From Bacillota bacterium (GTDB lineage: Bacteria > Bacillota > Clostridia > Lachnospirales > Lachnospiraceae), in NCBI GenBank assembly GCA_023418475.1, contig JAEZZO010000005.1, positions 1 to 46,586 of the forward strand: a stretch of 46,586 bases of DNA. Reading direction: 5' to 3'. Position 1 is the first letter of the stretch; each line of letters opens with the position of its first letter. Position numbers and translations under genes: made by a program. The notes under the pieces are model-generated. The model saw only the letters and a program-made list of their open reading frames with translations. It did no database searches and was not told the DNA's origin. This document shows, piece after piece, positions 24,044 to 33,804 of this stretch.

Positions 24044-24835
24044 TTAAACCTGCCTCTTCCCCATAGAAGCATAATAATCGGTTCGTGGAATCCAGTCTAG
24101 AAAGGCTTCAATTTGCAGGTTCCAGAAACGCCATTCATGACCATAGCCGGGAAGAGTAATCCAAGTAACTTCTGCACCCATACCAATCAATTTATTTTTA
24201 AAAGCTACGTTGGCCTCATACAAAAAATCTGTTTCGCCGCACGCAATATATGCTTTTGGATAAGTTGCCTTTAAAGTATGAATATTCGTTGCAAGTGCCA
24301 AGGGATCATAGGCAGGATCCAGAGGCTTTTCTTCACTGCCGGTCAGGGAGGAAGGATTTACACCAACAGCGGCAGAAAACGCACCGAATGCCGCGAAATG
24401 ATCAGGATGAGCTAGGGCATGTACGAGGGAACCGAAGCCTCCCATGGAAAGTCCCGCAATATATGTATTCTCTGGAAGCGGAGAAACAGGGAACATACTG
24501 GTGATGAATTCTGGCAGTTCTTTTGAAATAAAGTCATAGAATAAATCACCGTTTTCGTGGTTAATATAGAATTTGTTTTCAGCGGAAACCATTACCACTG
24601 CAATATTACGTTCTTCTGCGTAGAGCTCTACATTCGTATAACCTGACCAGGTAGCGTGATTATTGCCAAAGCCGTGGAGCAGGTATAAAACCGGATAATC
24701 TGCTTTTGGAGTGTGGCAGGGTGTACAACCTCCTAAACCCATAGCTTCAGGTATTGTCGGAGTTGGAATGATTACTGTAATGTCAACTGTACGCTTTAGG
24801 GTGTAAGAGATAACATTGCAATTAAATTTTGCCAT
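24044..24835 (-). CDS. alpha/beta-hydrolase esterase (esterase D / CE1-like)
   Basis: This 263-residue protein has a serine-hydrolase elbow GLSMGG with S130, an upstream oxyanion segment LYLLHGFGNNHATW (about 50-63), a probable catalytic Asp in GETDFLYE and His in GYGHEW. This set matches the putative esterase/feruloyl-acetyl esterase group (CE1, S-formylglutathione hydrolase-like). There is no signal peptide, so it is intracellular deacylation of sugars or similar esters. It is on the opposite strand to its neighbours, with AAAGGA upstream of the start and a shared divergent region of 280 bases toward the second ABC cassette. Confidence 0.85.
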   Translation of the reverse strand: MAKFNCNVISYTLKRTVDITVIIPTPTIPEAMGLGGCTPCHTPKADYPVLYLLHGFGNNHATWSGYTNVELYAEERNIAVVMVSAENKFYINHENGDLFYDFISKELPEFITSMFPVSPLPENTYIAGLSMGGFGSLVHALAHPDHFAAFGAFSAAVGVNPSSLTGSEEKPLDPAYDPLALATNIHTLKATYPKAYIACGETDFLYEANVAFKNKLIGMGAEVTWITLPGYGHEWRFWNLQIEAFLDWIPRTDYYASMGKRQV

Positions 24836-25026
24836 AATTACATATCCTTTCTTAATATAGAATCAATGGTTACTGAGTTTTGCAAAAGTTCTTAAATAGT
24901 AAAAGCTTTCATTTTTAGTATAAGATTTTATCCAAAAAAAATATAGAGACATAATATCAAAAAAAATATGACGAATATATACATTGTGTACATCTGTTTT
25001 GTTGTATAAAAAGTAGGAAATCTTTC

Positions 25027-25055
25027 TTGTTGCTTTTGATGTAGTTGTATATAAT
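25027..25055 (+). promoter_or_regulatory. probable sigma-A promoter of the second sugar ABC cassette
   Basis: TTGTTG (25027-25032) and TATAAT (25050-25055) are 17 bases apart in the divergent region. An inverted repeat GTGTAT/ATACAC (25078-25100) follows within the leader and might be an operator or the YesN-type regulator site. Confidence 0.6.
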
Positions 25056-25077
25056 TACAATATTAAATCAATTAAAC

Positions 25078-25100
25078 GTGTATGATTTAGACATATACAC
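25078..25100 (+). promoter_or_regulatory. inverted repeat in the leader, possible operator
   Basis: GTGTAT (25078-25083) and ATACAC (25095-25100) are separated by 11 bases, about 23 bases after the -10 box and just before the GGAGGAGG ribosome site. Its position fits repression or mRNA structure control of the binding-protein gene. Confidence 0.35.
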
Positions 25101-25117
25101 ATGGAGGAGGATGTTTT

Positions 25118-26665
25118 ATGAAAAAAATTTTTCTATCAATTTTACTTGTATGCGTTATGGCGGCAAGCTTGCTTACCGGTTGCAGCGGCAACGGTAAAAA
25201 AGCAGAAAGTACTGGAGGCAGTGATACAAAGGATACTACCAATGACACTGCCCAAAACGGTACGCAGGGAAATGCTGTATCTAATGAAGAACCCTATCAC
25301 GCCACGCTGATGTATTTTGTGGCATCCGATTCAAAGGATCAATCATTAGTCAATGATGCGGTTAATAAGCTTGCAAAAGAACAGTTGAATATGACAATTG
25401 ATTTAATACCAATAACCATCGGTTCTTATATGCAGCAGATACAGCTTATGTTGTCAGGCGGAGAATCACTGGATGTATTTCCTATATTTGCTAATAATGC
25501 AAGCACATATGTTGAAAGCCAGTATGTGGTTAATCTGGCGCCGATGATTGAAGAAAAAGGAAAGGATATCCTGAAGGTAGTAGGTAAGGAGGATGTGTGG
25601 TGCTCCAGTATTGGAGATTTTCTATGGGGCATTACTACAATGAGAGAGCGTGCAAATCCCAGCGGTCTGGTAGTGAGAACTGATATATTAAATGAAACAG
25701 GTATTAAGGCAGAAGACTTAAAGACAATGGATGATATTACTGCTCTATATGCAAAGGTAAAAGAATTGCATCCTGAAATGATTTGTTATGGCGGGACCAA
25801 TACAGCAACAATACCACAAATTTTAAATGTATGTGATACCTTAGCAGACGGTTATGGTGTTCTTGCTGATAACGGACAGACAACAACAGTTTCAAATTGG
25901 TATGAATCTGATGTGTTCAGAAGCTATGTAGATGTAATGAGGAATTGGTATCAAAAAGGTTATTCTTCACAGGATCTTCCAACCAGCACAGATTCAGGAG
26001 AAGCCTTAATGAAAGCAGGTAATTTATTTTCATTTTCGTTATATTACAAACCAAATACAAAACAGGAAAAAGATGATCAGACTGGCTATGATACAACCCT
26101 TATTCCAATCACGCAGCCTTTATTAACTACGACAACCACATCCGGTCTTGGATATGGAATTGCGAACAATTCAGAAAATCCGGAAAAAGCTATGGAATTA
26201 TTAAACTGGTTGTACAGTAATGGAGAAGTTAACGATTTATTAAACTGGGGTATAGAAGGAAAGCACTGGGTATTACAAAATGACGGAACCTTAAATTATC
26301 CGGAAGGTATTACAATCGCAAACTGTGGGTATCACCAGAATTTTGGCTTTGCAATACCAAACCAGTTTGCCGCACACGTTTGGGCTGGTAATGATCCTAA
26401 AGTTTTTGACAAATATGCAGATATCAGAAAAAATGCCGTAACTTCAAAAGCATATGGATTTACCTACAGTTCAGCGGAAGTTTTAAATGAATTAGCAGCT
26501 GTTACTGCAGTAAAAGAGCAATACTTGAATTCTATTTGCAGTGGCTCTGTTGACCCGGAAACTACAATTAGCGAGTTTAATAAAGCGCTATATAATGCAG
26601 GATTACAAAAAATTATTGATGCAAAGCAAAAGCAATTGAATGATTGGCTGTCAAATAATAAATAG
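25118..26665 (+). CDS. extracellular sugar-binding lipoprotein (SBP family 1, Lpl/YtcQ-like)
   Basis: This 515-residue lipoprotein has signal MKKIFLSILL and lipobox LLTGC (Cys about residue 22), followed by a Gly/Asn/Thr-rich linker. The family 1 fold shows LSGGESLDVFPIFANN, GDFLWGIT, and a C-terminus with AGLQKIIDAKQKQLNDWL. It is paralogous to the protein at 17323 and of nearly the same length. It has its own promoter and a strong GGAGGAGG ribosome site. A strong stem at 26690-26717 separates it from the permeases, suggesting higher expression of the binding protein. The ligand may be a polymer fragment or glycoside. Confidence 0.9.
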   Translation: MKKIFLSILLVCVMAASLLTGCSGNGKKAESTGGSDTKDTTNDTAQNGTQGNAVSNEEPYHATLMYFVASDSKDQSLVNDAVNKLAKEQLNMTIDLIPITIGSYMQQIQLMLSGGESLDVFPIFANNASTYVESQYVVNLAPMIEEKGKDILKVVGKEDVWCSSIGDFLWGITTMRERANPSGLVVRTDILNETGIKAEDLKTMDDITALYAKVKELHPEMICYGGTNTATIPQILNVCDTLADGYGVLADNGQTTTVSNWYESDVFRSYVDVMRNWYQKGYSSQDLPTSTDSGEALMKAGNLFSFSLYYKPNTKQEKDDQTGYDTTLIPITQPLLTTTTTSGLGYGIANNSENPEKAMELLNWLYSNGEVNDLLNWGIEGKHWVLQNDGTLNYPEGITIANCGYHQNFGFAIPNQFAAHVWAGNDPKVFDKYADIRKNAVTSKAYGFTYSSAEVLNELAAVTAVKEQYLNSICSGSVDPETTISEFNKALYNAGLQKIIDAKQKQLNDWLSNNK

Positions 26666-26689
26666 TAAATTTATAGTAGATCTATTATG

Positions 26690-26717
26690 GGGTGAAAGAT
26701 GGATTAATCTTTCACCC
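26690..26717 (+). terminator. intercistronic stem-loop between binding protein and permease
   Basis: GGGTGAAAGAT (26690-26700) pairs perfectly with ATCTTTCACCC (26707-26717) around a 6-base loop, without a T-tract. It is equivalent in place to the stem at 18883-18925 and is a likely partial terminator or mRNA-protecting hairpin. Confidence 0.7.
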
Positions 26718-26788
26718 GGTAAGCTTTGTAGAAGCTGTTAATCGGCAGATATTGTTCATTTACATAGGGAGTAAAAGGAGGCAGCAGT

Positions 26789-27733
26789 GTGGAAACGAAA
26801 CAAAAGTCAAATAAATCTTGGATGGGTATAGCAAAGCAAATCAGACAGTACTGGGTCCTTTACCTTATGCTTTTGCCGGGTGCAATTTACCTGTTTATCA
26901 ACAACTATATTCCTATGGCTGGAATTGTAGTGGCCTTTAAAAAGTATAATGTTAAGCAAGGCATTTTTGGCAGCCCATGGGGTGGTTTTAATAACTTTAT
27001 TTATCTGTTTAAAAACGATGCAGCATTAATAATACGAAATACTCTGGGTTATAATGTAATCTTTATAATATTAAATAACGTTGTTGCAATAGCAATCGCT
27101 ATCATGATTCATGATGTTGCATCAAAGAGAGCCAAAAAAATATACCAGAGTGCAATTATGCTGCCATTTTTGATTTCAATCGTAATCGTCAGCTATATTG
27201 TATATGCATTTTTAAGCGTAGAAAATGGTATGGTTAACCAGGTTATCTTAAAGGGGCTGGGGATGAAAGCAATATCTTGGTATTCAAGTCCTCAATACTG
27301 GCCATTTATCCTTGTATTTGTTAACTTGTGGAAGGGTGTGGGATATGGTTGTTTAATTTACATTGCAAGTATTGCGGGAATTGACAATTCATTCTATGAA
27401 GCCGCCTGGTTGGATGGCGCAACAAGATGGCAATGCATTAAGAAAATTACTTTACCCTGTCTGATCCCCTCTATTATTACGCTCCTTCTTTTGAGTGTGG
27501 GAAGAATTTTCTATTCCGACTTTGGATTGTTTTTCCAAGTTCCTCAGAATTCCGGAGCACTTTTTTCAACTACTAATACGATTGATACCTATGTGTACCG
27601 TGCCATGATCTCCACCGGTGGAATTGGACGATCGGCAGCAGCGGGCGTGTTTCAATCTTTTATTGGCTTTGCGCTGGTAATGACATCTAATTACATCGTT
27701 AGAAGAACCAGTAAAGAAGCTGCTTTATTTTAG
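26789..27733 (+). CDS. carbohydrate ABC permease, LplB type
   Basis: This 314-residue membrane protein has about six spans, the hallmark LMLLPGAIYLFINNYIPM and the coupling loop YEAAWLDGATRWQCIKKI. The start is GTG 26789 with a perfect AAGGAGG (26775-26781) 7 bases upstream. It forms a pair with the permease 16 bases downstream. Its closest visible relative is the permease at 18963, so the two cassettes come from one ancestor. No ATPase is encoded here. Confidence 0.9.
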   Translation: METKQKSNKSWMGIAKQIRQYWVLYLMLLPGAIYLFINNYIPMAGIVVAFKKYNVKQGIFGSPWGGFNNFIYLFKNDAALIIRNTLGYNVIFIILNNVVAIAIAIMIHDVASKRAKKIYQSAIMLPFLISIVIVSYIVYAFLSVENGMVNQVILKGLGMKAISWYSSPQYWPFILVFVNLWKGVGYGCLIYIASIAGIDNSFYEAAWLDGATRWQCIKKITLPCLIPSIITLLLLSVGRIFYSDFGLFFQVPQNSGALFSTTNTIDTYVYRAMISTGGIGRSAAAGVFQSFIGFALVMTSNYIVRRTSKEAALF

Positions 27734-27749
27734 AAGGAGGGATATAAGG

Positions 27750-28640
27750 ATGATTAAATCAAAAAGCTTTATACGTTACCAGGTTCTTGTTAATACAGTC
27801 CTGGTAATCATAACACTCATTATGACTTTACCATTGGTTTTATTATTTATATCCTCAATCTCCTCTGAAAAATCCTTATTGGTAAATGGATATTCCTTTT
27901 TTCCTAAGGAATACAGTCTGGCTGCCTATCGCTATATTATGAGTAACAGCAGAACAATCTTTCAGGCTTATGGTGTTACCATAATTGTAACTATTATTGG
28001 AACATTCATGAATATAACCTTATCTTCCATGATGGCATTTCCGATTTCTATAAAAAAGCTTCCATTTCGTAATTTAATCAGTTTTTATATCTTTTTTACC
28101 ATGCTGTTTAATGGCGGCCTGGTTCCGTCATATCTGATGTGGACAGGAACCTTTCATATTAAAAATACCTTATTTGCTTTGCTGCTTCCTAATTTTATGC
28201 TAAGTGCGATGAATGTTATGCTGATTCGAACATTCTTTATGACAAGTATTCCGGACGCACTATATGAAGCCGCAAAAATAGATGGTGCAGGGTACCTTAA
28301 AGTTTTTAAAGCAATTGTATTACCGCTTGGAAAACCAATTCTTGTTACAACCGGCCTCTTCTCCGGTCTTGCCTATTGGAATGACTGGACAAATGGATTA
28401 TACTATGTTACAAAACCCAAATATTACAGTATACAGACCCTGTTAAACCGAATGATTCAGGATATCCAGGCAATCCAGGCAAATTCATCCGCAGCCTCCA
28501 ATGCGTCAATCATGGCAGTGCCGACGGTTTCTATTCGTATGGCCATTGCATTTGTTGCTTTGATACCAATTCTTGTTATATATCCATTTCTCCAGAAATA
28601 TTTTGCAGATGGTATTGCACTAGGTGCAGTAAAAGGGTAA
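27750..28640 (+). CDS. carbohydrate ABC permease, LplC/YtcP type
   Basis: This 296-residue membrane protein has FTMLFNGGLVPSYLMW and the coupling loop YEAAKIDGAGYLKVFKAI, ending in GIALGAVKG. It matches the protein at 19960 in length and layout. AAGGAGGG precedes the start. A terminator-like hairpin follows at 28668, so the sensor kinase may be transcribed at a lower level or separately. Confidence 0.9.
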   Translation: MIKSKSFIRYQVLVNTVLVIITLIMTLPLVLLFISSISSEKSLLVNGYSFFPKEYSLAAYRYIMSNSRTIFQAYGVTIIVTIIGTFMNITLSSMMAFPISIKKLPFRNLISFYIFFTMLFNGGLVPSYLMWTGTFHIKNTLFALLLPNFMLSAMNVMLIRTFFMTSIPDALYEAAKIDGAGYLKVFKAIVLPLGKPILVTTGLFSGLAYWNDWTNGLYYVTKPKYYSIQTLLNRMIQDIQAIQANSSAASNASIMAVPTVSIRMAIAFVALIPILVIYPFLQKYFADGIALGAVKG

Positions 28641-28667
28641 AGTTAATATTAACTTTCAGGTAGAATT

Positions 28668-28718
28668 AGAGACTGTTCCGAAAGAATTTTAGTTCATTTT
28701 GGGATAGCCTCTCTTTTT
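28668..28718 (+). terminator. probable terminator after the second permease pair
   Basis: AGAGA and CTGTTCC (28668-28679) pair with GGGATAG and TCTCT (28701-28714) with a two-base bulge and wobbles, and TTTT follows. It would separate the transport genes from the two-component genes, perhaps incompletely. Confidence 0.5.
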
Positions 28719-28771
28719 CATAAAAACAGTATGGCATATATGTTTATGCGGTTTCGTGATTGGAAGGGTGA

Positions 28772-30499
28772 ATGATTATGACAGGGAAATTAAAAAAAAA
28801 TACTTCGTTATCACGCGTCTATAAAGGCATGGTATTAATCATGATTCCGGTACTGATACTGGGTGCTGCTGTTTCATTTACATTAGGGAAAAATATTCAA
28901 AAACAGGCAACGGATGTCTTGCGTGGCAATATGGATCTGCAAGTGGATAATTTATTAAAAACTCTTAATAACATAAATTATTGTCTTATGGATAATTTGA
29001 ATAATAACAAAAATCTGCATGAAATCCAGGATAAGAATAGAATAAGTAAATTTAATGCAATCATTAAGTTAAAATATGATTTATCAGAATTTGAACATTA
29101 TTTCAGTTCAGACTATCATTTTTTTTCTTATGATATGTCAGAAGGAAGAATATATGGCAAGACTCCCGAGGATATTAATTATAAAACATTTAATGAAATT
29201 CAAAGATCGATAAAGAGTTATATGTCAAACAGCGATAAGGTGGAATTCCAGGCGGCAAACAGGAGATGGAACTTAATCGAAGCAGCAGATGGGACGCAGC
29301 TGCTGATTAAAGTATATAAAAATAAGGGGAATACGATCGGATGCTGGATACTTCTTGATACCATCGAGAAAAACTTTGGTGTTAACAGTTATTCGAATCA
29401 TAATAGCTATATGTTTTTGGCTATGAATGGAAAAATACTTACGAATTCTGTCCTATATGATAAGGTAGCAAAAGGAAATACGGTTTATTACTATAAAAGT
29501 ACATCTGGAAATACAATTAATGGGAATAACATCTGCTATTACGATTTTTATAAAGGTTCGTTTTCAATTTTAAGTGTGATTGATACGATGGGCAATTATG
29601 AGAATAATATACAAGTATTATATGCCTTTATATTTTTGCTATTTATCTTTATCGGTGTTGGAATCGGGTTGTTATATTATATCCGTTATAAGCTCATTGC
29701 ACCTATTCGAACTTTCATGGAACATTTACAGAACTTTGATGAAGAAAGTGTAAAAGAAGATAACTTTAAGTTTACAGAGCTTAAGGAGGCGGATGAGCTC
29801 TTCAGAAAGGCAAAACAACAAATTAAAGATTTAAAGATAGCTATTTATGAAAAAGAACTTCAGAAGAAGCAGTTAGAACAGGACTATGTACAAGTACAGA
29901 TAAAGCCGCATTTTTATTTGAATTGTCTTAATATTATATACAACATGGCACAAACTAGACGGTTTGAAGAAATACAGAAGCTTTCTATGGAGGTTTCGAA
30001 GTATATGAGAACTTTATTTCGAAGCGGCATGGATTTCATATTGGTGAAAGAGGAAATGGAACATCTGAAGGGATACTTAAATATACAGGAATTTCGTTAT
30101 ACCAATAATTTTACTTACCGGATCAATGTTGAGGAAGCATTGATAGAGAAGAGAATTTTGCCATTGATCGTTCATACAATCGTGGAAAATTCCATTAAGC
30201 ATACAATAATGAAGCAATCAGTTATTCATATAGAGGTTACGATTACTCAAGTACATTTTGAGGGGAATGAATATATTAAAATAGTTGTGTGGGACACGGG
30301 GGACGGATTCGATGAAAAAATATTAAAAGATCTTCAGGAAGGAAAGCGGCTAGCAACCAGGGAGGGCGGAAGAATTGGCTTAAGTAATATGCTGCAGCGA
30401 CTGGAATATGTATATAAAAACCAGGCGAAGATCAGCTTCTGCAATCGCCCGGACGGAGGTGCTGAGGTTGAAATTTGTTTGCCTGAACTTTATAACTAA
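28772..30499 (+). CDS. sensor histidine kinase, YesM type
   Basis: This 575-residue membrane kinase has one N-terminal span (about 23-41) and an extracellular sensor region to about 280. A second span (about 285-308) and a HAMP-like helix follow. The His_kinase domain has QIKPHFYLNCLN with the phospho-acceptor H380. A GHKL ATPase domain follows with the N-box IVENSIKHT and G-box DTGDGF...GRIGLSNM. It should sense sugar supply, possibly through the binding protein, and phosphorylate the response regulator encoded 36 bases downstream. YesM/YesN pairs regularly adjoin Lpl-type ABC genes and control them; that link is inferred here. Confidence 0.92.
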   Translation: MIMTGKLKKNTSLSRVYKGMVLIMIPVLILGAAVSFTLGKNIQKQATDVLRGNMDLQVDNLLKTLNNINYCLMDNLNNNKNLHEIQDKNRISKFNAIIKLKYDLSEFEHYFSSDYHFFSYDMSEGRIYGKTPEDINYKTFNEIQRSIKSYMSNSDKVEFQAANRRWNLIEAADGTQLLIKVYKNKGNTIGCWILLDTIEKNFGVNSYSNHNSYMFLAMNGKILTNSVLYDKVAKGNTVYYYKSTSGNTINGNNICYYDFYKGSFSILSVIDTMGNYENNIQVLYAFIFLLFIFIGVGIGLLYYIRYKLIAPIRTFMEHLQNFDEESVKEDNFKFTELKEADELFRKAKQQIKDLKIAIYEKELQKKQLEQDYVQVQIKPHFYLNCLNIIYNMAQTRRFEEIQKLSMEVSKYMRTLFRSGMDFILVKEEMEHLKGYLNIQEFRYTNNFTYRINVEEALIEKRILPLIVHTIVENSIKHTIMKQSVIHIEVTITQVHFEGNEYIKIVVWDTGDGFDEKILKDLQEGKRLATREGGRIGLSNMLQRLEYVYKNQAKISFCNRPDGGAEVEICLPELYN

Positions 30500-30535
30500 A
30501 TAATTGAGCAGATATTGAGTACGAGGTGAAAAGGC

Positions 30536-32125
30536 ATGAATCTTTTAATTGTTGATGATGATAAATATGTGATTGAAGGAGTAATGAATGGTGTTGACTG
30601 GGATAGTATGGCTTTGGATAATGTCTATACTGCATTAGGAACATTTCAAGCCAAAGAAATATTTGTTAAATATCAAATTCATATTTTGCTCTGTGATATT
30701 GAGATACCGAATGAAAATGGCTTAAGCTTTGTTGAATGGGTAAGAAACCAAGGATTTCAGACCCGAGTTATTTTTTTTACCAGCTATGCTGATTTTCGTT
30801 ATGCTCAAAAAGCGATACAGCTGGAGAGCTTCGAATATATTTTAAAACCGGTGGCATATGATGAACTGACCGATGTGATTAGACGAGCAGCAGAGGCAGC
30901 AGAGAAAGAGCGCAGCAGGGAAAAATACCGGGAAATGGGTCAGTATTGGTTGAATCATCAGAACTCAAGAAATGAAAGCTTTTGGAGTAAGCTTTTGTCA
31001 AAACAAAAACCGCTGGTAAAAGATGAGGTATATCAGCGTGTAGCTAAGGATATGATAGGATATGGTACAGACAGCAGATTTTTGATAGCGGAGGCAGATT
31101 ATGGAAATCCTGAAGATTGGGAGGATATACTCTCCTTAGAGCTTTGTTCCAATCAGATAAAGCAAAGACTGGAAATCTTATTTTCTCTTAGAGATAGTAG
31201 CATTGAAACAATCTGGAATGAAACGGTATGCAGATGGCACGTGATTATTCAGATAACCGGGACAGATTTTGATAAAGACAGGCTCAGAGAAGATGGGAGG
31301 GCTTTTTTGCTCCAAAATCAGAAGACGTTTGGAAAAAAAGGAAGTCTTTATATTTCAGAGATAGTAGCTGTAGAAAATGCCTATGAACAGGCAGAGCGAA
31401 TGAAACAGATGCGTTTTCAGATCATGGGATTTCGGGAAGATGTGTTTTTTACAGATGAATTTATAAGCAGACGGGTATCATACCAAAAACCAGATCTGGC
31501 AAGACTCGAGCTATTGATTTCCTTATTTGATAAGGACAAAGCCTTCCAGTATATTGATTATTATTTGAATTATCATGCCAGCTTTTATGAATGGAATGAG
31601 GAAACCCTGCAATGTTTTATGCTTGATGTGATGCAGCTTATTTTTTCTATCCTAAGAGAACATCAGATTGAAGCGCATCAGTTATTTGCAGGAACAAAAA
31701 CCAGGGGATATTACGAAAAGGCTATGCAGAGTATTCAGGATATGAAGAATTTTATAAACTATCTGGTGGAAACGTCGATTGATTATGAGAAGTATGTGGA
31801 AGATACAGTTAATGTGATAAAAAAAATTGAAAAGTATATAGAAGACAACTTGGAAAAGAACATCACACGGGCAGATTTGGCTGGGATAGTTTACCTGAAC
31901 CCGGATTATATGTCAAGACTATTTAAGAATACGAAAGGAGTTTCTTTGCTATCTTATATTACCGGTAGAAAAATGGAAAAAGCGAAACAGCTCCTTATGG
32001 TAACGAAGGAACCAGTCTGTGTTATTGCTACAAAGACAGGATTTTCTTCCTGTTCGTATTTTTCAAAGAAATTCAAAGAGTATTATGGTGTTTTGCCGGC
32101 AGAATTTAAGAAGACGCAGGAGTAA
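30536..32125 (+). CDS. response regulator with AraC-type DNA-binding domain, YesN type
   Basis: This 529-residue cytoplasmic regulator has a receiver domain (1-120) with acidic pocket DDD (7-9), phospho-acceptor D54 in LLCDIEIP, Thr in FFTSYAD and Lys in ILKPV. A long middle region of about 290 residues follows, typical of YesN-like proteins. The C-terminus is a double helix-turn-helix AraC domain with NPDYMSRLFKNTKGVSLLSYI and the closing GFSSCSYFSKKFKEYYGVLPAEF. It probably activates the promoter before the binding protein at 25118. A frameshifted small membrane-protein gene follows. Confidence 0.92.
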   Translation: MNLLIVDDDKYVIEGVMNGVDWDSMALDNVYTALGTFQAKEIFVKYQIHILLCDIEIPNENGLSFVEWVRNQGFQTRVIFFTSYADFRYAQKAIQLESFEYILKPVAYDELTDVIRRAAEAAEKERSREKYREMGQYWLNHQNSRNESFWSKLLSKQKPLVKDEVYQRVAKDMIGYGTDSRFLIAEADYGNPEDWEDILSLELCSNQIKQRLEILFSLRDSSIETIWNETVCRWHVIIQITGTDFDKDRLREDGRAFLLQNQKTFGKKGSLYISEIVAVENAYEQAERMKQMRFQIMGFREDVFFTDEFISRRVSYQKPDLARLELLISLFDKDKAFQYIDYYLNYHASFYEWNEETLQCFMLDVMQLIFSILREHQIEAHQLFAGTKTRGYYEKAMQSIQDMKNFINYLVETSIDYEKYVEDTVNVIKKIEKYIEDNLEKNITRADLAGIVYLNPDYMSRLFKNTKGVSLLSYITGRKMEKAKQLLMVTKEPVCVIATKTGFSSCSYFSKKFKEYYGVLPAEFKKTQE

Positions 32126-32177
32126 TAGGTCAGATGCTAAAATTTATATAGCAAGCTTTTGAAAGGAGGAAGCAAAG

Positions 32178-32478
32178 ATGCTAGGTACTGTCATTCCTGA
32201 TATTGATTGTTTATAGAATATTGATAGCTTTGGCTGTCCTGATTATATATGCTTTGATTTTAGCAATGAAAGCGTTGAATATTTATATCAAGAAAAATTC
32301 TTTTAGGGGGAAATACTACAAAAAGAGATATGAAAACCAGGGAGAACTTGTGCTTCAAAAGAAATACGATATGTAGAAAGCACCAAGCAGCAGGGATGTT
32401 ACAGCAATTAAAGAGCTGGTTACACAGGATTTCTTTGATATGTGGGGGTTTCACTTTAATATGGATTTAAGAATTTAA
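32178..32478 (+). pseudogene. broken gene for a small single-span membrane protein
   Basis: An AGGAGG (32165-32170) precedes ATG 32178, but that frame stops after 12 codons. One base out of frame, from 32185, an open stretch reads VLSFLILIVYRILIALAVLI and LILAMKALNIYIKKNSF, a hydrophobic span followed by a basic tail. It meets TAG at 32374 and goes on in the same frame (DVTAIKELVTQDFFDMWGFH) to TAA 32476-32478. A shift near the start and an internal amber stop are needed to rebuild one protein of about 98 residues. The family is unknown to me; sequencing error is an alternative. Confidence 0.5.
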
Positions 32479-32491
32479 TGGGGGTAATTAT

Positions 32492-33253
32492 ATGATAACT
32501 GATATGCATGTTCATACAGAAATGTCTATCGATTCGCAGGCGAAGATGAGTGATTATATAGAAATAGCGAAAAGTAGGAAAGTGAATGTAGTCTGCTTTA
32601 CGGACCATGTTGATTACAATATAAATGATGAGGGATATCATTATTATAATCCTGCTAAATTCTTTGATTTTTATCATCAATTTTGCCGAAACACTGATTC
32701 TGATGTAGAATTGTATGCCGGTATTGAATTTTCGGAGCCACATCTATATTACGATGAATTAGAAGAGCTAAAAAAATTTCCTTATGATTATATTATAGGT
32801 AGCGTGCACTGGGTGGGGAACATGTTCCCGTGTCAGAAGGTAAGAGAACAATATACAGCAAAGGAATTTTATGAATTGTATTGGAGGGAAATGTATAATT
32901 GCCTTAAAAAAGGTGGCTTTGATTGTCTGGGACATATGGACTTTCCCAAGAGATATTATGGGGAGTTATATTATAAGGAAAAGATGATAAAAGAGCTATT
33001 TCAGATTATGCTGGAAAAGAATATCATATTGGAGATTAATACCTCTTCTTTGCGAAAAGGCTTATCAGAAACGATGCCTGGCGATGAGTTCCTTGCAATA
33101 TACAAGGATTGTGGCGGCAGCTATATTACTATCGGTTCGGATTCACATGAAGCTGAAGATTTGGCAAAGAATAATGACATAGCTCAAAAGTTGGCAGATC
33201 TATATGAACTTAAAAATGTCATTTTTAAAGAACGTAAAATGCTGATAGTGTAG
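32492..33253 (+). CDS. PHP-domain phosphatase, histidinol-phosphatase (HisJ) family
   Basis: This 253-residue cytosolic metal-dependent phosphoesterase has PHP motifs in order: MHVHTEMS (residues 5-12), CFTDHVDY (about 35-42), GIEFSE, GSVHW, LGHMDF and GSDSHEAEDL near the end. The His/Asp residues form a trinuclear metal site. The HisJ family cleaves histidinol phosphate, the penultimate step of histidine synthesis, but related proteins act on other phosphates and no his genes are nearby. GGGGG lies before the ATG. It may be co-transcribed with the response regulator through the dead gene between them. Confidence 0.85.
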   Translation: MITDMHVHTEMSIDSQAKMSDYIEIAKSRKVNVVCFTDHVDYNINDEGYHYYNPAKFFDFYHQFCRNTDSDVELYAGIEFSEPHLYYDELEELKKFPYDYIIGSVHWVGNMFPCQKVREQYTAKEFYELYWREMYNCLKKGGFDCLGHMDFPKRYYGELYYKEKMIKELFQIMLEKNIILEINTSSLRKGLSETMPGDEFLAIYKDCGGSYITIGSDSHEAEDLAKNNDIAQKLADLYELKNVIFKERKMLIV

Positions 33254-33658
33254 ATCACAGGTAAACAGGCTAAGGTTTGCTGAAGGCAATTGCGGATGCT
33301 TGTCTTTGTTTTGCAATTTGCATTCCTCTAATCGTATAAAATTTATCATAAAGTTTTTCCAGCTTATACTTATACCCCTGAAAAAATGAAGGAAGTGATA
33401 AGCTTTATTGCTACCAATTTTAGCATGGCATAGTTTGGGATTCTTGAACTGTTCTTTCTCAAATCAACTAATTACTGAATCCTGTATTTAATCTCAATTT
33501 TTACTGCTCCGGAATTCTATCTTCGCTGTATGCTTTGAGAATTAGTCTAATATATGCTGTATATTTTGTCATCAACCCAAAGATAGTTTATCAAAATAAA
33601 GGGTATTATATAACCTTAAATTCCGTATTAAATGCAATCTAATTTAATCAGAAGTAAA

Positions 33659-33678
33659 TAGCAGCAAGCTTGCTGCTA
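33659..33678. repeat. 20-base perfect palindrome
   Basis: TAGCAGCAAG is followed directly by its reverse complement CTTGCTGCTA. It lacks a loop and T-tract, so it is more like a protein-binding site or a terminator that has lost its tail. No neighbouring gene explains it. Confidence 0.6.
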
Positions 33679-33804
33679 CTAGGCAATAAGTATTTCACGG
33701 ATTGACAGATTATTCATATCATGTTAGATTTATATTGTAGAAATATGATGATTTTAGTCATATGATGCCTGCGATGGATAATTGCGAATGTAATAATACT
33801 ATAG

